Numbered from the stretch's first letter, positions 42,967-52,071 are shown. The stretch: 64,000 bases of DNA from JBBDIK01 sp964640385 (GCA_964640385.1 CAZXFL010000010.1:8361-72360); one strand, 5' to 3'. Translations and numbers: made by a program. Notes: generated from the sequence alone by a model not told the origin.

Positions 42967-43350
42967 TCAGCGCAGCGCTTCGAGGATCGTGACGCCGCCA
43001 TCTCGGGAACGCCGGGGGACGTAGAAGCAGATGTCGTCGCCGTCCACGTGCACCACGAGGAGCTGTGAGCCGTCCACGCGTTTCTTGTGGCGGCGCACGG
43101 AGCACGCGGAGCGGGCGAAGTCCCGCTCGAACTTGAACCCCCAGGGCCAGGAAGGCTTGAGCACGATGAGACGGCGATCCGTGAGCACCAGCTCGCATCG
43201 GTCGAAGAACTGCAACGCGACTCGCAGCATGGCACCAACGGAGATCAGGACGGCTTCGCCGTCTTCCAGATGCCCCTGAAGGGCCTCCTCCGCGGGACTC
43301 CATGTCTCAGGCTGGACGCCGGACAGTCGATCCTGCACCAGATCTTGCAC
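42967..43350 (-). CDS. Bacterial PH-like domain protein
   Basis: The 127-residue protein has a short helical start and a PH-like beta-barrel: CELVLTDRRLIVLKPSW is the usual LTDRRLI strand signature, followed by SRRSRDGGVTILEAL at the end. These domains occur in small bacterial membrane- or stress-related proteins. The function is unknown. A second PH-like protein lies at 56.9 kb. Confidence 0.65.
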   Translation of the reverse strand: MQDLVQDRLSGVQPETWSPAEEALQGHLEDGEAVLISVGAMLRVALQFFDRCELVLTDRRLIVLKPSWPWGFKFERDFARSACSVRRHKKRVDGSQLLVVHVDGDDICFYVPRRSRDGGVTILEALR

Positions 43351-43451
43351 CCCAGTTCTCCCAGTTCCCTAGAAGACGTACTACCTCATTTTGGGTATCG
43401 GTGTGGAGAACCGAAATGTTGAGGCTCGGCGGGCGAAATCCTCCGGCCGGG

Positions 43452-43499
43452 GGATGAGGGAAGGCCGTCACCCCCGACTTTCGGCCGGGGCCCTCATCC
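43452..43499 (+). promoter_or_regulatory. Nested inverted repeat in front of the aldolase gene
   Basis: GGATGAGGG (43452-43460) pairs with CCCTCATCC (43491-43499), nine of nine. Inside, GGCCG near 43463 pairs with CGGCC near 43482. The structure lies 84 bases before the GTG start of the aldolase gene. It may be a leader hairpin, an attenuator or a protein-binding site. It does not encode a protein. Confidence 0.4.
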
Positions 43500-43582
43500 T
43501 CCGAAAGGCCGCGAAGGCACCAGGCACGCATCCGGTAAGCTTCGACGACCAGGCCGGTCCGGCGATCCAGGAGGACGTACCC

Positions 43583-44602
43583 GTGTCAGATCTCGCTTCC
43601 ACCGCTCGCGCCATGGTCGGCTCCGGCAAGGGCATCCTCGCGGCCGACGAGAGTTCCCCCACCATCAAGAAGCGCTTCGACGCCATCGGCGTCGAATCGA
43701 CGGAGGACAATCGACGTGCCTACCGCGAGATGCTCTTCACCACCCCCGGCCTGGGCGAGCACATCTCGGGCGTCATCATGTTCGACGAGACGATCCGGCA
43801 ATCGGGCGGCGACGGCACCCCGTTCGCGAAGGTTCAGGAAGACGCAGGCATCATCCCCGGCATCAAGGTGGACACCGGGGCCAAGGACCTCGCGGGCTTC
43901 CCCGGCGAAACGGTCACCGAAGGCCTGGACGGCCTCCGGGCACGTCTCGCCGAGTACGCCGACCTCGGGGCCCGCTTCACCAAGTGGCGTGCGGTCATCA
44001 CGATCGGCGAGCAGATCCCGACGGACTACTGCATCCAGGCCAACGCCGACGCGCTCGCGCGCTATGCGGCGCTCGCACAAGAGGCAGGGCTCGTCCCCAT
44101 GGTCGAACCCGAGATCCTTATGGACGGCGATCACACGGTCGAACGGTGCTCCGACGCAACGCACAAGACGCTGTCGGTGCTGTTCCGCGCACTCCAGGAA
44201 GCGCGGGTCGTCCTCGAGGGAACGATCCTGAAGACGAACATGATCGTGTCCGGCAAGGGTTGCGCGACGCAAGCCGGGGCCAAGGAGATCGCGGCGGAAA
44301 CCGTCCGGGTTCTGCGCGAAACCGTGCCACCCGCGATCCCCGGAGTCGCGTTCCTGTCGGGGGGTCAGGGCGACATCGAGGCAACCGAGAACCTGCAAGC
44401 TATCAACGAGCTCGCCGGCTCCGACGCCCCATGGCGGCTCACCTACTCCTACGGCCGGGCCCTGCAGGCTGCGTCCCTCAAGGCGTGGGGCGGCGCCGAC
44501 GCCAACCGCGAGGCGGGTCAGGCAGCGCTCGCGCTGCGGGTTGGCTGCAACGGGGCGGCATCCGACGGCACCTACATGCCAGACATGGAGACCTCGGCCT
44601 AG
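43583..44602 (+). CDS. fbaB: Class I fructose-bisphosphate aldolase
   Basis: This 339-residue enzyme cleaves fructose-1,6-bisphosphate into dihydroxyacetone phosphate and glyceraldehyde phosphate through a Schiff base. It has the eukaryote-like class I pattern: GKGILAADESSPTIKKRF, FTKWRAVI with a substrate lysine, LEGTILKTNMI with the Schiff-base lysine, and a GGQGDIEATENL site. The GTG at 43583 has AGGAGG seven bases before it, which settles the start; the longer frame upstream is not aldolase-like. Confidence 0.95.
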   Translation: MSDLASTARAMVGSGKGILAADESSPTIKKRFDAIGVESTEDNRRAYREMLFTTPGLGEHISGVIMFDETIRQSGGDGTPFAKVQEDAGIIPGIKVDTGAKDLAGFPGETVTEGLDGLRARLAEYADLGARFTKWRAVITIGEQIPTDYCIQANADALARYAALAQEAGLVPMVEPEILMDGDHTVERCSDATHKTLSVLFRALQEARVVLEGTILKTNMIVSGKGCATQAGAKEIAAETVRVLRETVPPAIPGVAFLSGGQGDIEATENLQAINELAGSDAPWRLTYSYGRALQAASLKAWGGADANREAGQAALALRVGCNGAASDGTYMPDMETSA

Positions 44603-44649
44603 TTCGATCCCGACCGGCTCACGGCCCGATCGGGTCCACGGCCACATCG

Positions 44650-44735
44650 TGCCCGGGGAGGGATTCGAACCCTCACGCCCCGCGAGGGGCAGGCGGTTTT
44701 AAGCCGCCGTCGTCTCCCAGTTCCGACACCCGGGC
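44650..44735 (-). tRNA. tRNA-Leu (UAA anticodon)
   Basis: The 86-base class II tRNA folds with a perfect seven-base acceptor stem (GCCCGGG with CCCGGGC), discriminator A, and an anticodon stem GGCGG/CCGCC with loop CTTAAAA. That gives anticodon TAA (Leu). The long variable arm and T-loop GGTTCGAATCC fit leucine. CCA is not encoded. Confidence 0.95.
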
Positions 44736-44775
44736 CTGGAGCAGAGTCTAGGCGGGCGCGCCGCGGAACGCGCGC

Positions 44776-45744
44776 TTACCCCTCGTAGGTCCACGGCGCG
44801 CCCGTTGCGTAGTGCTCCATGGTGATCCGGAGCCCCTCCTCGAAGGTGAACCGGGGCTCGAACCCGATCGCCGCCTGCGCATGCGAGATGTCGGCGAGGC
44901 TTCCCCGGACCTCGCCCGGCCGAGCCTCGACGTACTCCGGTGGAAGGCCCTCACGCGGCGCCATCGCCTGGACGGCCGCGAGCGCTTCGTTCACGGTCCG
45001 GCGCTGACCGGTCCCGACGTTGAACGCCCGCCCCCACGCCTCCTGCCCGACGTCGGCCGCCAGCAGTAGCGCCTGGATCGCGTCGCCGACGAAGGTGAAG
45101 TCCCGGATCTGCTCTCCGTCGCCGGTGACCTGCGGTGTTCGACCGTCGAGCGCCGCCATCACGAACCGCGCGATAGCCCCCGCGTCGTCGCCCTCGGAAC
45201 GCTGATGCGGACCGAAGACCGTGAAGAGCCGGAGCGAGACCGTCGCCAGCCCGTATCCACGGGTGAACGCGGCGGCGTAGGTCTCCCCGGCAAGCTTCGA
45301 CACCCCGAACGGCGAGATCGGGCGGTTCGGCATCGTCTCCTCGAGCGGGAGCCATTCCGCGTAGCCATACACCGCCGACGACGACGCGAACACGAATCTC
45401 TCGACGCCTGTTCCGCGTGCAGCGACCAACGCGTTGAGCGTCCCGGTCGCGTTCGCCGCGTGGGTCGGGAGCGGATCGGCGAGCGAGCGGGCGGCCCCCG
45501 CAACGGCGGCCAAGTGGAACACCGTCCCGACCCGGTCCATCGCGTGCAGGACGCGCGCCGGGTCCCGGACGTCCCCGTCGATCATCTCGACGTCGAGCTG
45601 GACGTCGTGCAGGTTCTGGAGCCGCCCGGAGGTGTGGTCGTCGAGGATGCGGACGTGCATCCCGCGGCGCAACAGCGTCCGGACCAGGTTGGATCCGATG
45701 CATCCGGTTCCACCGGTCACGAGGCAGAGGTCCCCGGTCCTCAC
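44776..45744 (-). CDS. NAD-dependent epimerase/dehydratase, catalytic Tyr replaced by Phe
   Basis: The 322-residue short-chain-dehydrogenase-like protein has the NAD-binding VTGGTGCIGSNLVR, DVRD and FASSSAVYG. The catalytic motif normally reads YxxxK, but here it is SPFGVSKLAGE: Phe146 with Lys150 kept. The sequence otherwise looks like UDP-glucose 4-epimerase relatives. The GTG start overlaps the glycosyltransferase stop by four bases. It probably acts, or once acted, on a nucleotide sugar for surface glycans; loss of Tyr may lower activity. Confidence 0.87.
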   Translation of the reverse strand: MRTGDLCLVTGGTGCIGSNLVRTLLRRGMHVRILDDHTSGRLQNLHDVQLDVEMIDGDVRDPARVLHAMDRVGTVFHLAAVAGAARSLADPLPTHAANATGTLNALVAARGTGVERFVFASSSAVYGYAEWLPLEETMPNRPISPFGVSKLAGETYAAAFTRGYGLATVSLRLFTVFGPHQRSEGDDAGAIARFVMAALDGRTPQVTGDGEQIRDFTFVGDAIQALLLAADVGQEAWGRAFNVGTGQRRTVNEALAAVQAMAPREGLPPEYVEARPGEVRGSLADISHAQAAIGFEPRFTFEEGLRITMEHYATGAPWTYEG

Positions 45745-46862
45745 CCCGACAGGACCTCCCGGTAGACGGCCTCCAGCTCCCGCGTCGTCCGCCGGATATC
45801 GAACGGGGCGGCCGCTTCTTTGGCCCGCTCGGCCATCGCCCGGGCCGAGGCCGGATCGCGGAGTAGGCGCAGCATCGCGTCCGCAAGACGATCCGGGTTG
45901 GCTGCGGCGGCGAGTGCAGCGGTCTCCCCGTCGCGGACGGTGTCGACGACGACCGGGATCCGCGTGGCGACGATCGGCCGACCGACCGCCATCGCTTCGA
46001 CGAGCGCGTCCGCCCGCCCCACCCACAGGGACGGGAACACGACGAGATCGGCGCGGGAGAGAAGCGCCGGGACGTCACTCCGGAAGCCGAGGAAGGTGAC
46101 GGCCTCGCCGAGCGGCGTCGCCCGATCCTCCAGCATCCGCCGCAGGCTCCCGTCACCCGCCACCAGCAGCCGGGCCTCGGGGAACTCGTCCAGCACGGGC
46201 CGCATCGCATCGACCAGGTACCGATGTCCTTTCTCGGGCGTGAGCCGTCCGACCACCAGGATCGACGGTGCACCCAGATCGTCGATCGGCGGGTCGGGGT
46301 CGAGCGCGGCTCGCCGGGCGAGTGCCTCGAAGTCCTGTCCACGCGGAACGACCGACACCCGAGCGCGCCGAGGGGCACTGCGACGAGCCGCCTCCGAAGG
46401 AGCGAGGAAACGGCTCACGAGGGCCCGTCCGGTCAGGGACTCGAGTTGGGAAACGGTGGCCTTGCGCCTGGCTTCCTTCGGGGGGAGGACCTGTTCCACC
46501 CAGCCTTCCGGCTCCGCGCCGGGCAGATCAGACACGACCTTGACCCGTGCCAGCCGACCGGCGGTCCGCCCGACGATCGAGGCGAAGACCGGCTGGGTAT
46601 GCAGCAGATCGAACCGCCCCTCGCGGATGAGGCCGCGGAGGCGAGGAACGGCGACGAGCGACCAGTCACCGTGCCCGGCGTGCAAGCCGTGGACGCGGAC
46701 GCCGAGCCGCTCGATGTCGTCCCGCAAGGTGTCCGGTCCCCACAGGTGAACGACCTCCGGCTCGAACGAGGGGCGGTCCAGGTGTTCCAGGGTCAGGACG
46801 AGGGAACGACGCGAACCCCGCGTTCCGAGGTCATCGACGATGTATAGGATCCGAGACGTCAT
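45741..46862 (-). CDS. GT4-family glycosyltransferase
   Basis: The 373-residue GT-B protein has an N-terminal acceptor domain (ILYIVDDLGTRGSRRSLVLTL) and a C-terminal donor domain with VVGRLTPEKGHRYLVDAM and FPSLWVGRADALVEAMAVGRPIVAT. The last stretch includes the family E-x7-E type EAMAVG region. It adds a sugar, probably from a nucleotide donor, to a surface glycan or lipid. It is coupled to the epimerase-like gene. Confidence 0.86.
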   Translation of the reverse strand: MTSRILYIVDDLGTRGSRRSLVLTLEHLDRPSFEPEVVHLWGPDTLRDDIERLGVRVHGLHAGHGDWSLVAVPRLRGLIREGRFDLLHTQPVFASIVGRTAGRLARVKVVSDLPGAEPEGWVEQVLPPKEARRKATVSQLESLTGRALVSRFLAPSEAARRSAPRRARVSVVPRGQDFEALARRAALDPDPPIDDLGAPSILVVGRLTPEKGHRYLVDAMRPVLDEFPEARLLVAGDGSLRRMLEDRATPLGEAVTFLGFRSDVPALLSRADLVVFPSLWVGRADALVEAMAVGRPIVATRIPVVVDTVRDGETAALAAAANPDRLADAMLRLLRDPASARAMAERAKEAAAPFDIRRTTRELEAVYREVLSG

Positions 46863-46928
46863 GCGTGGCCGAAGCTAGCACATGGACTTGCTCGCGGTTA
46901 TCCGCGAAGGGCCCGTAAGCTGGTCGCG

Positions 46929-47285
46929 ATGGTGCAGGTGACGGAGGAACGGTTCGAACGGCTCGCCGCCGATGGGCTCGACGCGCTCCCCGACTGGGTC
47001 CTCGAGCAGATGGAGAACGTCGAGGTGATGGTCCAGGAGCACCCTCCGCCGGACCAGCCGGACCTCCTGGGGCTCTACCACGGGGTGCCGCTGACCTCCC
47101 GCGGCGCCGGCTACGGCATCGGTGGGACCACGCCCGACACCATCACGTTGTACCGCTCGACGATCATGCACAGCGCGCGCGACGAGCAGGGTCTGGTCCG
47201 CCTCGTCCAGCACGTCGTCGCCCACGAGGTCGCTCACCACTTCGGCATCTCCGACGAACGCCTGCGCGAACTCGACGCGTACTAG
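46929..47285 (+). CDS. Minimal zincin-type metallopeptidase-like protein
   Basis: This 118-residue protein is a short zinc-peptidase-like protein with HEVAHHFGISDERLRELD near the end (HExxH). It matches the widespread actinobacterial family of minimal MMP-like proteins. The start VQVTEERFERLAADGLDALP and the middle LGLYHGVPLTSRG are also typical. The substrate is unknown. It overlaps the convergent gene by four bases. Confidence 0.85.
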   Translation: MVQVTEERFERLAADGLDALPDWVLEQMENVEVMVQEHPPPDQPDLLGLYHGVPLTSRGAGYGIGGTTPDTITLYRSTIMHSARDEQGLVRLVQHVVAHEVAHHFGISDERLRELDAY

Positions 47286-47926
47286 GCCGCAGCGCGGGGC
47301 CGGCGTCGCACCAACGCAACGATCAGCGCGGCGGCGGCACCGATGGCCGCTCCTACGAGAACGATCGCCCACGGACCCGGTCCGGACGAGGTGGGCGATG
47401 CCGCCCCCGCGCCGGGCACCGCCGGGGCCTCCGCCGGGAAGCCGTTCTCCTGGAGGATCCGCAACATCTCCGACGGGTATAGGTTCCAGCCGCTCGCAAC
47501 CGGGACCGTCTCGTCCCGCCCCATCACCTCGTGCCGCTGCTGATCCGGCGGCGTGAACACGACGGGACCTCCTGGCCCGAACGGATAGAAGTCCTGCACG
47601 ATGACGTCTTCGGCCATCTGGCTCCGTCGTCCGGTGAATGTCGAGAGGGTCGTCGAAAGCAGGTACCGGGGCCCGAGGTCGCCCACGGATCGGGGCGGCG
47701 CTGCCTCGCGCTCATCGCTCATCAGCTGCTGGCCGGTGCGAGCGATCGCGTTCCACGTATGGCGGGTGCCGATCTCCTCGATGGTCAGCTTCAGCGGGCG
47801 ATCCAAGCCGGGCCCAGATGCTTGGATCTGATCGATCCCGACCCCTTTGGCACCGGCTTCCCCAGGAACGGCCAGCATCAACAGTGCGGGGATCGCGAGC
47901 GAGACGGCGACGCGTGCGTGCTTCAT
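47282..47926 (-). CDS. Secreted or membrane protein of unknown function
   Basis: The 214-residue protein has a signal peptide (AVSLAIPALLMLAVPGEAGA) and an outside domain (residues 28-165, PLKLTIEEIGTRHTWNAIAR at its start). A C-terminal membrane helix (WAIVLVGAAIGAAAALIVALV) with a basic tail follows. It is exposed on the outside and held by the C-terminus. No family is recognised. Confidence 0.6.
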   Translation of the reverse strand: MKHARVAVSLAIPALLMLAVPGEAGAKGVGIDQIQASGPGLDRPLKLTIEEIGTRHTWNAIARTGQQLMSDEREAAPPRSVGDLGPRYLLSTTLSTFTGRRSQMAEDVIVQDFYPFGPGGPVVFTPPDQQRHEVMGRDETVPVASGWNLYPSEMLRILQENGFPAEAPAVPGAGAASPTSSGPGPWAIVLVGAAIGAAAALIVALVRRRPRAAA

Positions 47927-48065
47927 GGGCGTTCTCGGATCATGCTACTGCTCCCGGAGCCCGAGGTGCTTGCCGGACGGCGGGGCGCAGCCTACCATGA
48001 GCCTCCGAGCGGGCTCGCCTCTTTCCCACCACTCCCCGCCGACATCCTGAACAGGAGCGACCCGA

Positions 48066-49403
48066 GTGAGCACCCATCTCTCCGACGACGCCGCGCTGGG
48101 CGCCGACCCCCTGGATGCCCTGGCGTCGCGCATCCGGAGCGCAGAGGCTACGATCGCCGTCGTCGGACTGGGGTACGTAGGCCTCCCCCTGCTGCTGTCG
48201 GTCTCCGAAGCGGGCTTCCCCGTGATCGGGTTCGACGCCGACCCGATCAAGGTCGATGGCCTCCGACACGGCCGGTCCCACATCGTCGACGTCACCGATT
48301 CCGATGTGGAGGCCGTACGGGACCGGGTGACCTGGACGACCGAAGCAACCACCCTCGAGACGGCCGATGTGATCTTGATCGCGGTTCCCACACCTCTGAC
48401 CGACCACACACCTGACCTTTCGCTCGTGCAGCGCGCCGCGGAGGACGTCGCGCGGGCACTCACGCCGGGCACCCTCGTGGTGCTCGAGTCGACCACCTAC
48501 CCCGGCACGACCCAGGAGATGCTCCGGCCGATCCTGGAAGCCTCGGGCCTGGAAGCCGGCCGCGACTTCGCACTCGCGTACTCCCCGGAGCGCATCGACC
48601 CGGGCCAGAAGACGCACCGCCTCGAGAACACCCCCAAGATCGTCGCCGGCGTGACCGAGCGATGCCGCGAACTCGTCTCCGCCTTCTACAGCCACTTCGT
48701 CCGAGAGGTCGTCACGACCTCGACGCCGCGCGAGGCCGAGATGGCCAAGCTCATCGAGAACACGTTCCGGCAGGTGAACATCGCCCTCGTCAACGAGCTC
48801 GCGATCATGGCGCGTGAGCTCGACGTCGACATCTGGGAGGCGTTGGAGGCCGCCAGCACCAAGCCGTTCGGGTACATGGCGTTCTGGCCCGGACCCGGGG
48901 TCGGGGGCCATTGCATCTCCATCGACCCGTCGTACCTGTCGTGGCGCGCCGGCCAGCAGCTCGGCTACCGCATCAACTTCATCGAGCACGCCAACGAGGT
49001 CAACAACCGGATGCCCGATTACGTCGTGTCACGGCTCGGGGAAGCGCTCAACGATCTACACAAGCCCATCCGCGGTACCCGGATCCTCGCGATAGGCGTG
49101 ACCTACAAGGCCGGCGTCAACGACCGGCGGGAGTCGCCGGCGCTCGCGGTCCTCGAGCGGCTGTCGCGCAAGGGCGCCATCGTCTCGTACCACGACCCGT
49201 TCGCGGAGGAAGTCGAGGTGCACGGCCGGGACCTCGTATCCGAGCCACTCACCGAGGAGACCGTCGCCGCGAATGACGCGGTGTTGATCCTGACCGCCCA
49301 CGAGGACATCGACTACCGGATGCTCGTCCGCACCGCACCGTTGGTGTTCGACACGCGAGGCGTCACCATCGGCATGGACGCGCCCACGATCGTCCGTCTG
49401 TAG
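48066..49403 (+). CDS. Nucleotide-sugar dehydrogenase (UDP-N-acetylglucosamine 6-dehydrogenase type)
   Basis: The 445-residue enzyme has an N-terminal NAD-binding domain (IAVVGLGYVGLPLLLSVSEAG), a central domain, and the catalytic cysteine in PGVGGHCISIDPSYLSW. The pattern fits the WbpA/WecC group that oxidises UDP-GlcNAc-type sugars to uronates rather than UDP-glucose dehydrogenase. It starts with GTG; AGGAG lies ten bases upstream. It probably supplies surface polysaccharide synthesis, as the glycosyltransferases do. Confidence 0.92.
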   Translation: MSTHLSDDAALGADPLDALASRIRSAEATIAVVGLGYVGLPLLLSVSEAGFPVIGFDADPIKVDGLRHGRSHIVDVTDSDVEAVRDRVTWTTEATTLETADVILIAVPTPLTDHTPDLSLVQRAAEDVARALTPGTLVVLESTTYPGTTQEMLRPILEASGLEAGRDFALAYSPERIDPGQKTHRLENTPKIVAGVTERCRELVSAFYSHFVREVVTTSTPREAEMAKLIENTFRQVNIALVNELAIMARELDVDIWEALEAASTKPFGYMAFWPGPGVGGHCISIDPSYLSWRAGQQLGYRINFIEHANEVNNRMPDYVVSRLGEALNDLHKPIRGTRILAIGVTYKAGVNDRRESPALAVLERLSRKGAIVSYHDPFAEEVEVHGRDLVSEPLTEETVAANDAVLILTAHEDIDYRMLVRTAPLVFDTRGVTIGMDAPTIVRL

Positions 49404-49407
49404 GCCC

Positions 49408-50127
49408 CTACTTCGTCTCGACGATCGAGAGCGCACGCAGATCCACCTTCTCCAACGGAGAATCGCCCTGCGGGCCACCGACGGGAACCGCCTGGATCTT
49501 CTTCGCCACCCCGAGACCGGCAGTCACTTCACCGAATATCGTGTAGTCGGGCGGGAGCGTGGTACCCGCCGGACCGGTCACGATGAAGAACTGGGACCCG
49601 TTCGTATCGGGTCCCGCATTCGCCATCGCCAGGCTGCCGACCCTCATCTTGAGCCCATTGTCGACTTCGTCCTGGAACTGATACCCCGGCCCGCCGCTCC
49701 CGCAGGTGGGTTCGTCGTGGGAGCAGGTCGGGTCGCCGCCTTGGATGATGTCGATATCGTTAGCCACGCGATGGAAGATGGTCCCATCGAACCAGTCATC
49801 GTTCGCGAGATTCACGAAGTTGTTTACGGTTACCGGCGCCTCCTTCGGGTAGAGCTGTGCCTGTATCACCCCGAGAGAGGTATCGAAGGTTGCCCGGTAG
49901 GCAGCGTCCTTGTCGATCGTCATGGGATAGGGCTTATCCCGCAGGATTGGCTTGGCCTTCGCCGGCGGCTGGGGCCGCCCGACCAGCCAGAACCCCGCCC
50001 CCAGGAGGATAACGACGAGCACTGCGCCGAGCGCGATCATCCGGCGCGTTCGCTTCCGCCGTCGCTGGGCCTCGAGCTGCTTCTGGGCCTTGCGGGCAAG
50101 ACCCTTGTGGTGGGTTTCCTTGGTCAT
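49408..50127 (-). CDS. Membrane-anchored cyclophilin-type peptidyl-prolyl isomerase
   Basis: The 239-residue protein has a basic N-terminus (ARKAQKQLEAQRRRKRTRR), one membrane helix (MIALGAVLVVILLGAGFWLV) and an outside cyclophilin domain (IFHRVANDIDIIQGGD, MANAGPDTNGSQFFIVT). A two-cysteine insert (DPTCSHDEPTCGS) is present after the active-site strand. It helps extracytoplasmic protein folding. The start at 50127 was chosen by the family layout; the longer frame runs into the Ppx gene. Confidence 0.9.
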   Translation of the reverse strand: MTKETHHKGLARKAQKQLEAQRRRKRTRRMIALGAVLVVILLGAGFWLVGRPQPPAKAKPILRDKPYPMTIDKDAAYRATFDTSLGVIQAQLYPKEAPVTVNNFVNLANDDWFDGTIFHRVANDIDIIQGGDPTCSHDEPTCGSGGPGYQFQDEVDNGLKMRVGSLAMANAGPDTNGSQFFIVTGPAGTTLPPDYTIFGEVTAGLGVAKKIQAVPVGGPQGDSPLEKVDLRALSIVETK

Positions 50128-50141
50128 CGCGGTCCCCCAGA

Positions 50142-51533
50142 TTACTGCGTCGGGAGCATCTCGGCGGCCAGCCCGTCGAGGATGTCCTCTTCCGAGACGA
50201 CGGCCCGGGGGAAGCCCCAACGCCGCATGACCCGGACCAGGATCATCGCCCCGGCGACGATCACGTCGGCCCGCCCGCGGGCCATGAAAGGCAGGGCCGC
50301 TCGCTCAGGGGTCGTCATGGCTGCGAGTCTCCCCAGGACTCGCTCAGCCTCCTCGACCGCAAGTTCGGTGCGATGGATCGCGTCCGGGTCGTACCTGGGC
50401 AGGTCCATAGACATGGCCTGCACGGTCGTCGCCGTCCCGGCGACCGCCACGAGCGTTGCGGCGTCGCCGATGGGTACCGACGCCTGTACCTCCTCCAGCA
50501 CACGGTCGATCTCGCGGCAGACCGCGTCCCGATCTTCGGCCGAGATCGGATCCGTCGTGACGAGGCGCTCCGTGAGGCGAACGGACCCCATCTGCGTGCT
50601 GATCGACGCCCGCGGCTCGCGGTCACCGACCACGAACTCGGTCGAGCCCCCACCGATGTCCAGGACGCACAGCGGGACCGGCCTGTCGAGTCCCCGAGCC
50701 GCACCGAGGAAGGAGAGTTCGGCCTCGCGGTTGCCCGAGAGCACCTCAAGGGAAGCGCCCGTCGCGGCCAGTACCACCGACTCCAGCTCCTCCCGGTTCG
50801 ACGCGTCCCGGACCGCGCTGGTCGCCGCCATCCGGATCCGCCGCACGTGCATGGCGGCGGCGCGGCGGCAGTACGTCTCCAGCACCCGCGTGGTCCGAGC
50901 CAGGGCCTCGGGAGCGAGACGTCCCGTCGCATCGACACCCCGCCCGAGCCGGGTGATGACCATGTCGCGCGCGAGCTCCTGCATGCCACCGCCGACGAGG
51001 GGGTCGGCGATGAGCAACCGGATCGAGTTCGTCCCCTGGTCGATGGCGGCGACGCGGTCGGCACAGGCGGGCGCATGGATGGGCTCGACCTGCGCAGCCA
51101 CCTGCGCTCCCACCGGGTCCTGCCCGCCCGCCAGGTGGAAGGCGTAATGCGCATGCAGGCACTTCACGCCGGTGCGGGTCCCCCCTACGCCCCCGAACGC
51201 CTCCGCCTCGGGGACCAGGCGTGCGCGCTCAGCCGCATACATCGCGTGGGCGGCCTCGAGGTCACGCGCGAACCCCGCGTCCTCCTCGGCAAGCTGGTTC
51301 AGACGCGCGATCTCGCCGCCGGACTCGACGCGCGCGACGGCCCGCACGGCCTCCGGACAGGTCAACCAGAACAGGGTCGGGAACGGGGCACCGTCGGCAT
51401 CGATCGGATGGTTGCGGATCACGAGCGGGTGCGGGTCGGGCCAACAACGGACGACCACTGAGAACGGGGTCGTCGGGTCGCGGCCGAGCTGCTCGCTGAC
51501 GGTATCGAAGTCGCTCTGGCGGAGCTCGCCCAA
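50142..51533 (-). CDS. DUF501-Ppx/GppA fusion phosphatase
   Basis: The 463-residue protein joins two families. Residues 1 to about 150 are DUF501 (DFDTVSEQLGRDPTTPFSVV, FPTLFWLTCPEAVRAVARVE, GVKCLHAHYAFHLAGG). Residues about 160-463 are an exopolyphosphatase/GppA domain (VAAIDQGTNSIRLLIAD, LDIGGGSTEFVVG, VAVAGTATTVQ). In most actinobacteria, for example M. tuberculosis, these are adjacent separate genes behind eno and divIC; here one frame covers both. It starts with TTG two bases after the S1 gene. Confidence 0.88.
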   Translation of the reverse strand: MGELRQSDFDTVSEQLGRDPTTPFSVVVRCWPDPHPLVIRNHPIDADGAPFPTLFWLTCPEAVRAVARVESGGEIARLNQLAEEDAGFARDLEAAHAMYAAERARLVPEAEAFGGVGGTRTGVKCLHAHYAFHLAGGQDPVGAQVAAQVEPIHAPACADRVAAIDQGTNSIRLLIADPLVGGGMQELARDMVITRLGRGVDATGRLAPEALARTTRVLETYCRRAAAMHVRRIRMAATSAVRDASNREELESVVLAATGASLEVLSGNREAELSFLGAARGLDRPVPLCVLDIGGGSTEFVVGDREPRASISTQMGSVRLTERLVTTDPISAEDRDAVCREIDRVLEEVQASVPIGDAATLVAVAGTATTVQAMSMDLPRYDPDAIHRTELAVEEAERVLGRLAAMTTPERAALPFMARGRADVIVAGAMILVRVMRRWGFPRAVVSEEDILDGLAAEMLPTQ

Positions 51534-51534
51534 G

Positions 51535-52071
51535 TTACTTGCGCTTGCGCATGTGGGAACGCTTCACGTCGACCTGGCGTTCCTCGCTCCCACGCATGAA
51601 CTTGCGGAGCATCTGTTCGAATTCGGGGTTGGACCCGCGCGACATCCGCGGCTGCGGATCCTGCAGCGCCTTGATCGACAGGTCGATCTTGCCGTCTTCC
51701 TTGATCGCCGTGACCTTCGCTTCGACCTTGTCGCCTTCGCGCAAGTGCTCACGAACGTCCTTGACGTAGTTCCGGTCGATCTCGGAGATATGGATCAGCC
51801 CCGACCGGCCGTCCGAGAGCGCGACGAACGCCCCGTAGGGGGTGATGCGTTGCACGACAACGAACGTCACGGAACCGACCTCGATCGGCCCCTCGGGGAC
51901 GGGGGCGACTTCCTCGCCGGTCTCGGGATCCACGACCGGCACGTCGGCTGGTGCGTCGGACGGGGAGTCGGGGGCGACCGTCTCGACCGTCGTCTCGGGC
52001 GTCTCGACCGTCGTCTCGGGCGTCTCGACCGTCGTCTCGGGCTGCTGTTCCTGCGTGTCGTCTTGGGTCAT
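51535..52071 (-). CDS. S1 RNA-binding domain protein with repeat tail
   Basis: The 178-residue protein has an N-terminal Glu/Thr/Pro-rich region with three ETTVETP-type repeats, then an S1 domain. The domain shows GSVTFVVVQRITPYGAFVAL, GLIHISEI and GDKVEAKVTAIKEDGKIDLSIKAL. The end is very basic (VDVKRSHMRKRK). Such proteins bind RNA or ribosomes. It sits between divIC and DUF501-ppx. Confidence 0.85.
   Translation of the reverse strand: MTQDDTQEQQPETTVETPETTVETPETTVETVAPDSPSDAPADVPVVDPETGEEVAPVPEGPIEVGSVTFVVVQRITPYGAFVALSDGRSGLIHISEIDRNYVKDVREHLREGDKVEAKVTAIKEDGKIDLSIKALQDPQPRMSRGSNPEFEQMLRKFMRGSEERQVDVKRSHMRKRK
51976..52038 (-). repeat. Three 21-base tandem repeats inside the S1 gene
   Basis: The unit encodes ETTVETP (third copy ETTVETV). 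The three copies are nearly identical at the base level (GTCTCGACCGTCGTCTCGGG on the plus strand). Replication slippage could change the copy number without shifting the frame. The repeats lie in the flexible N-terminal tail. Confidence 0.85.
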
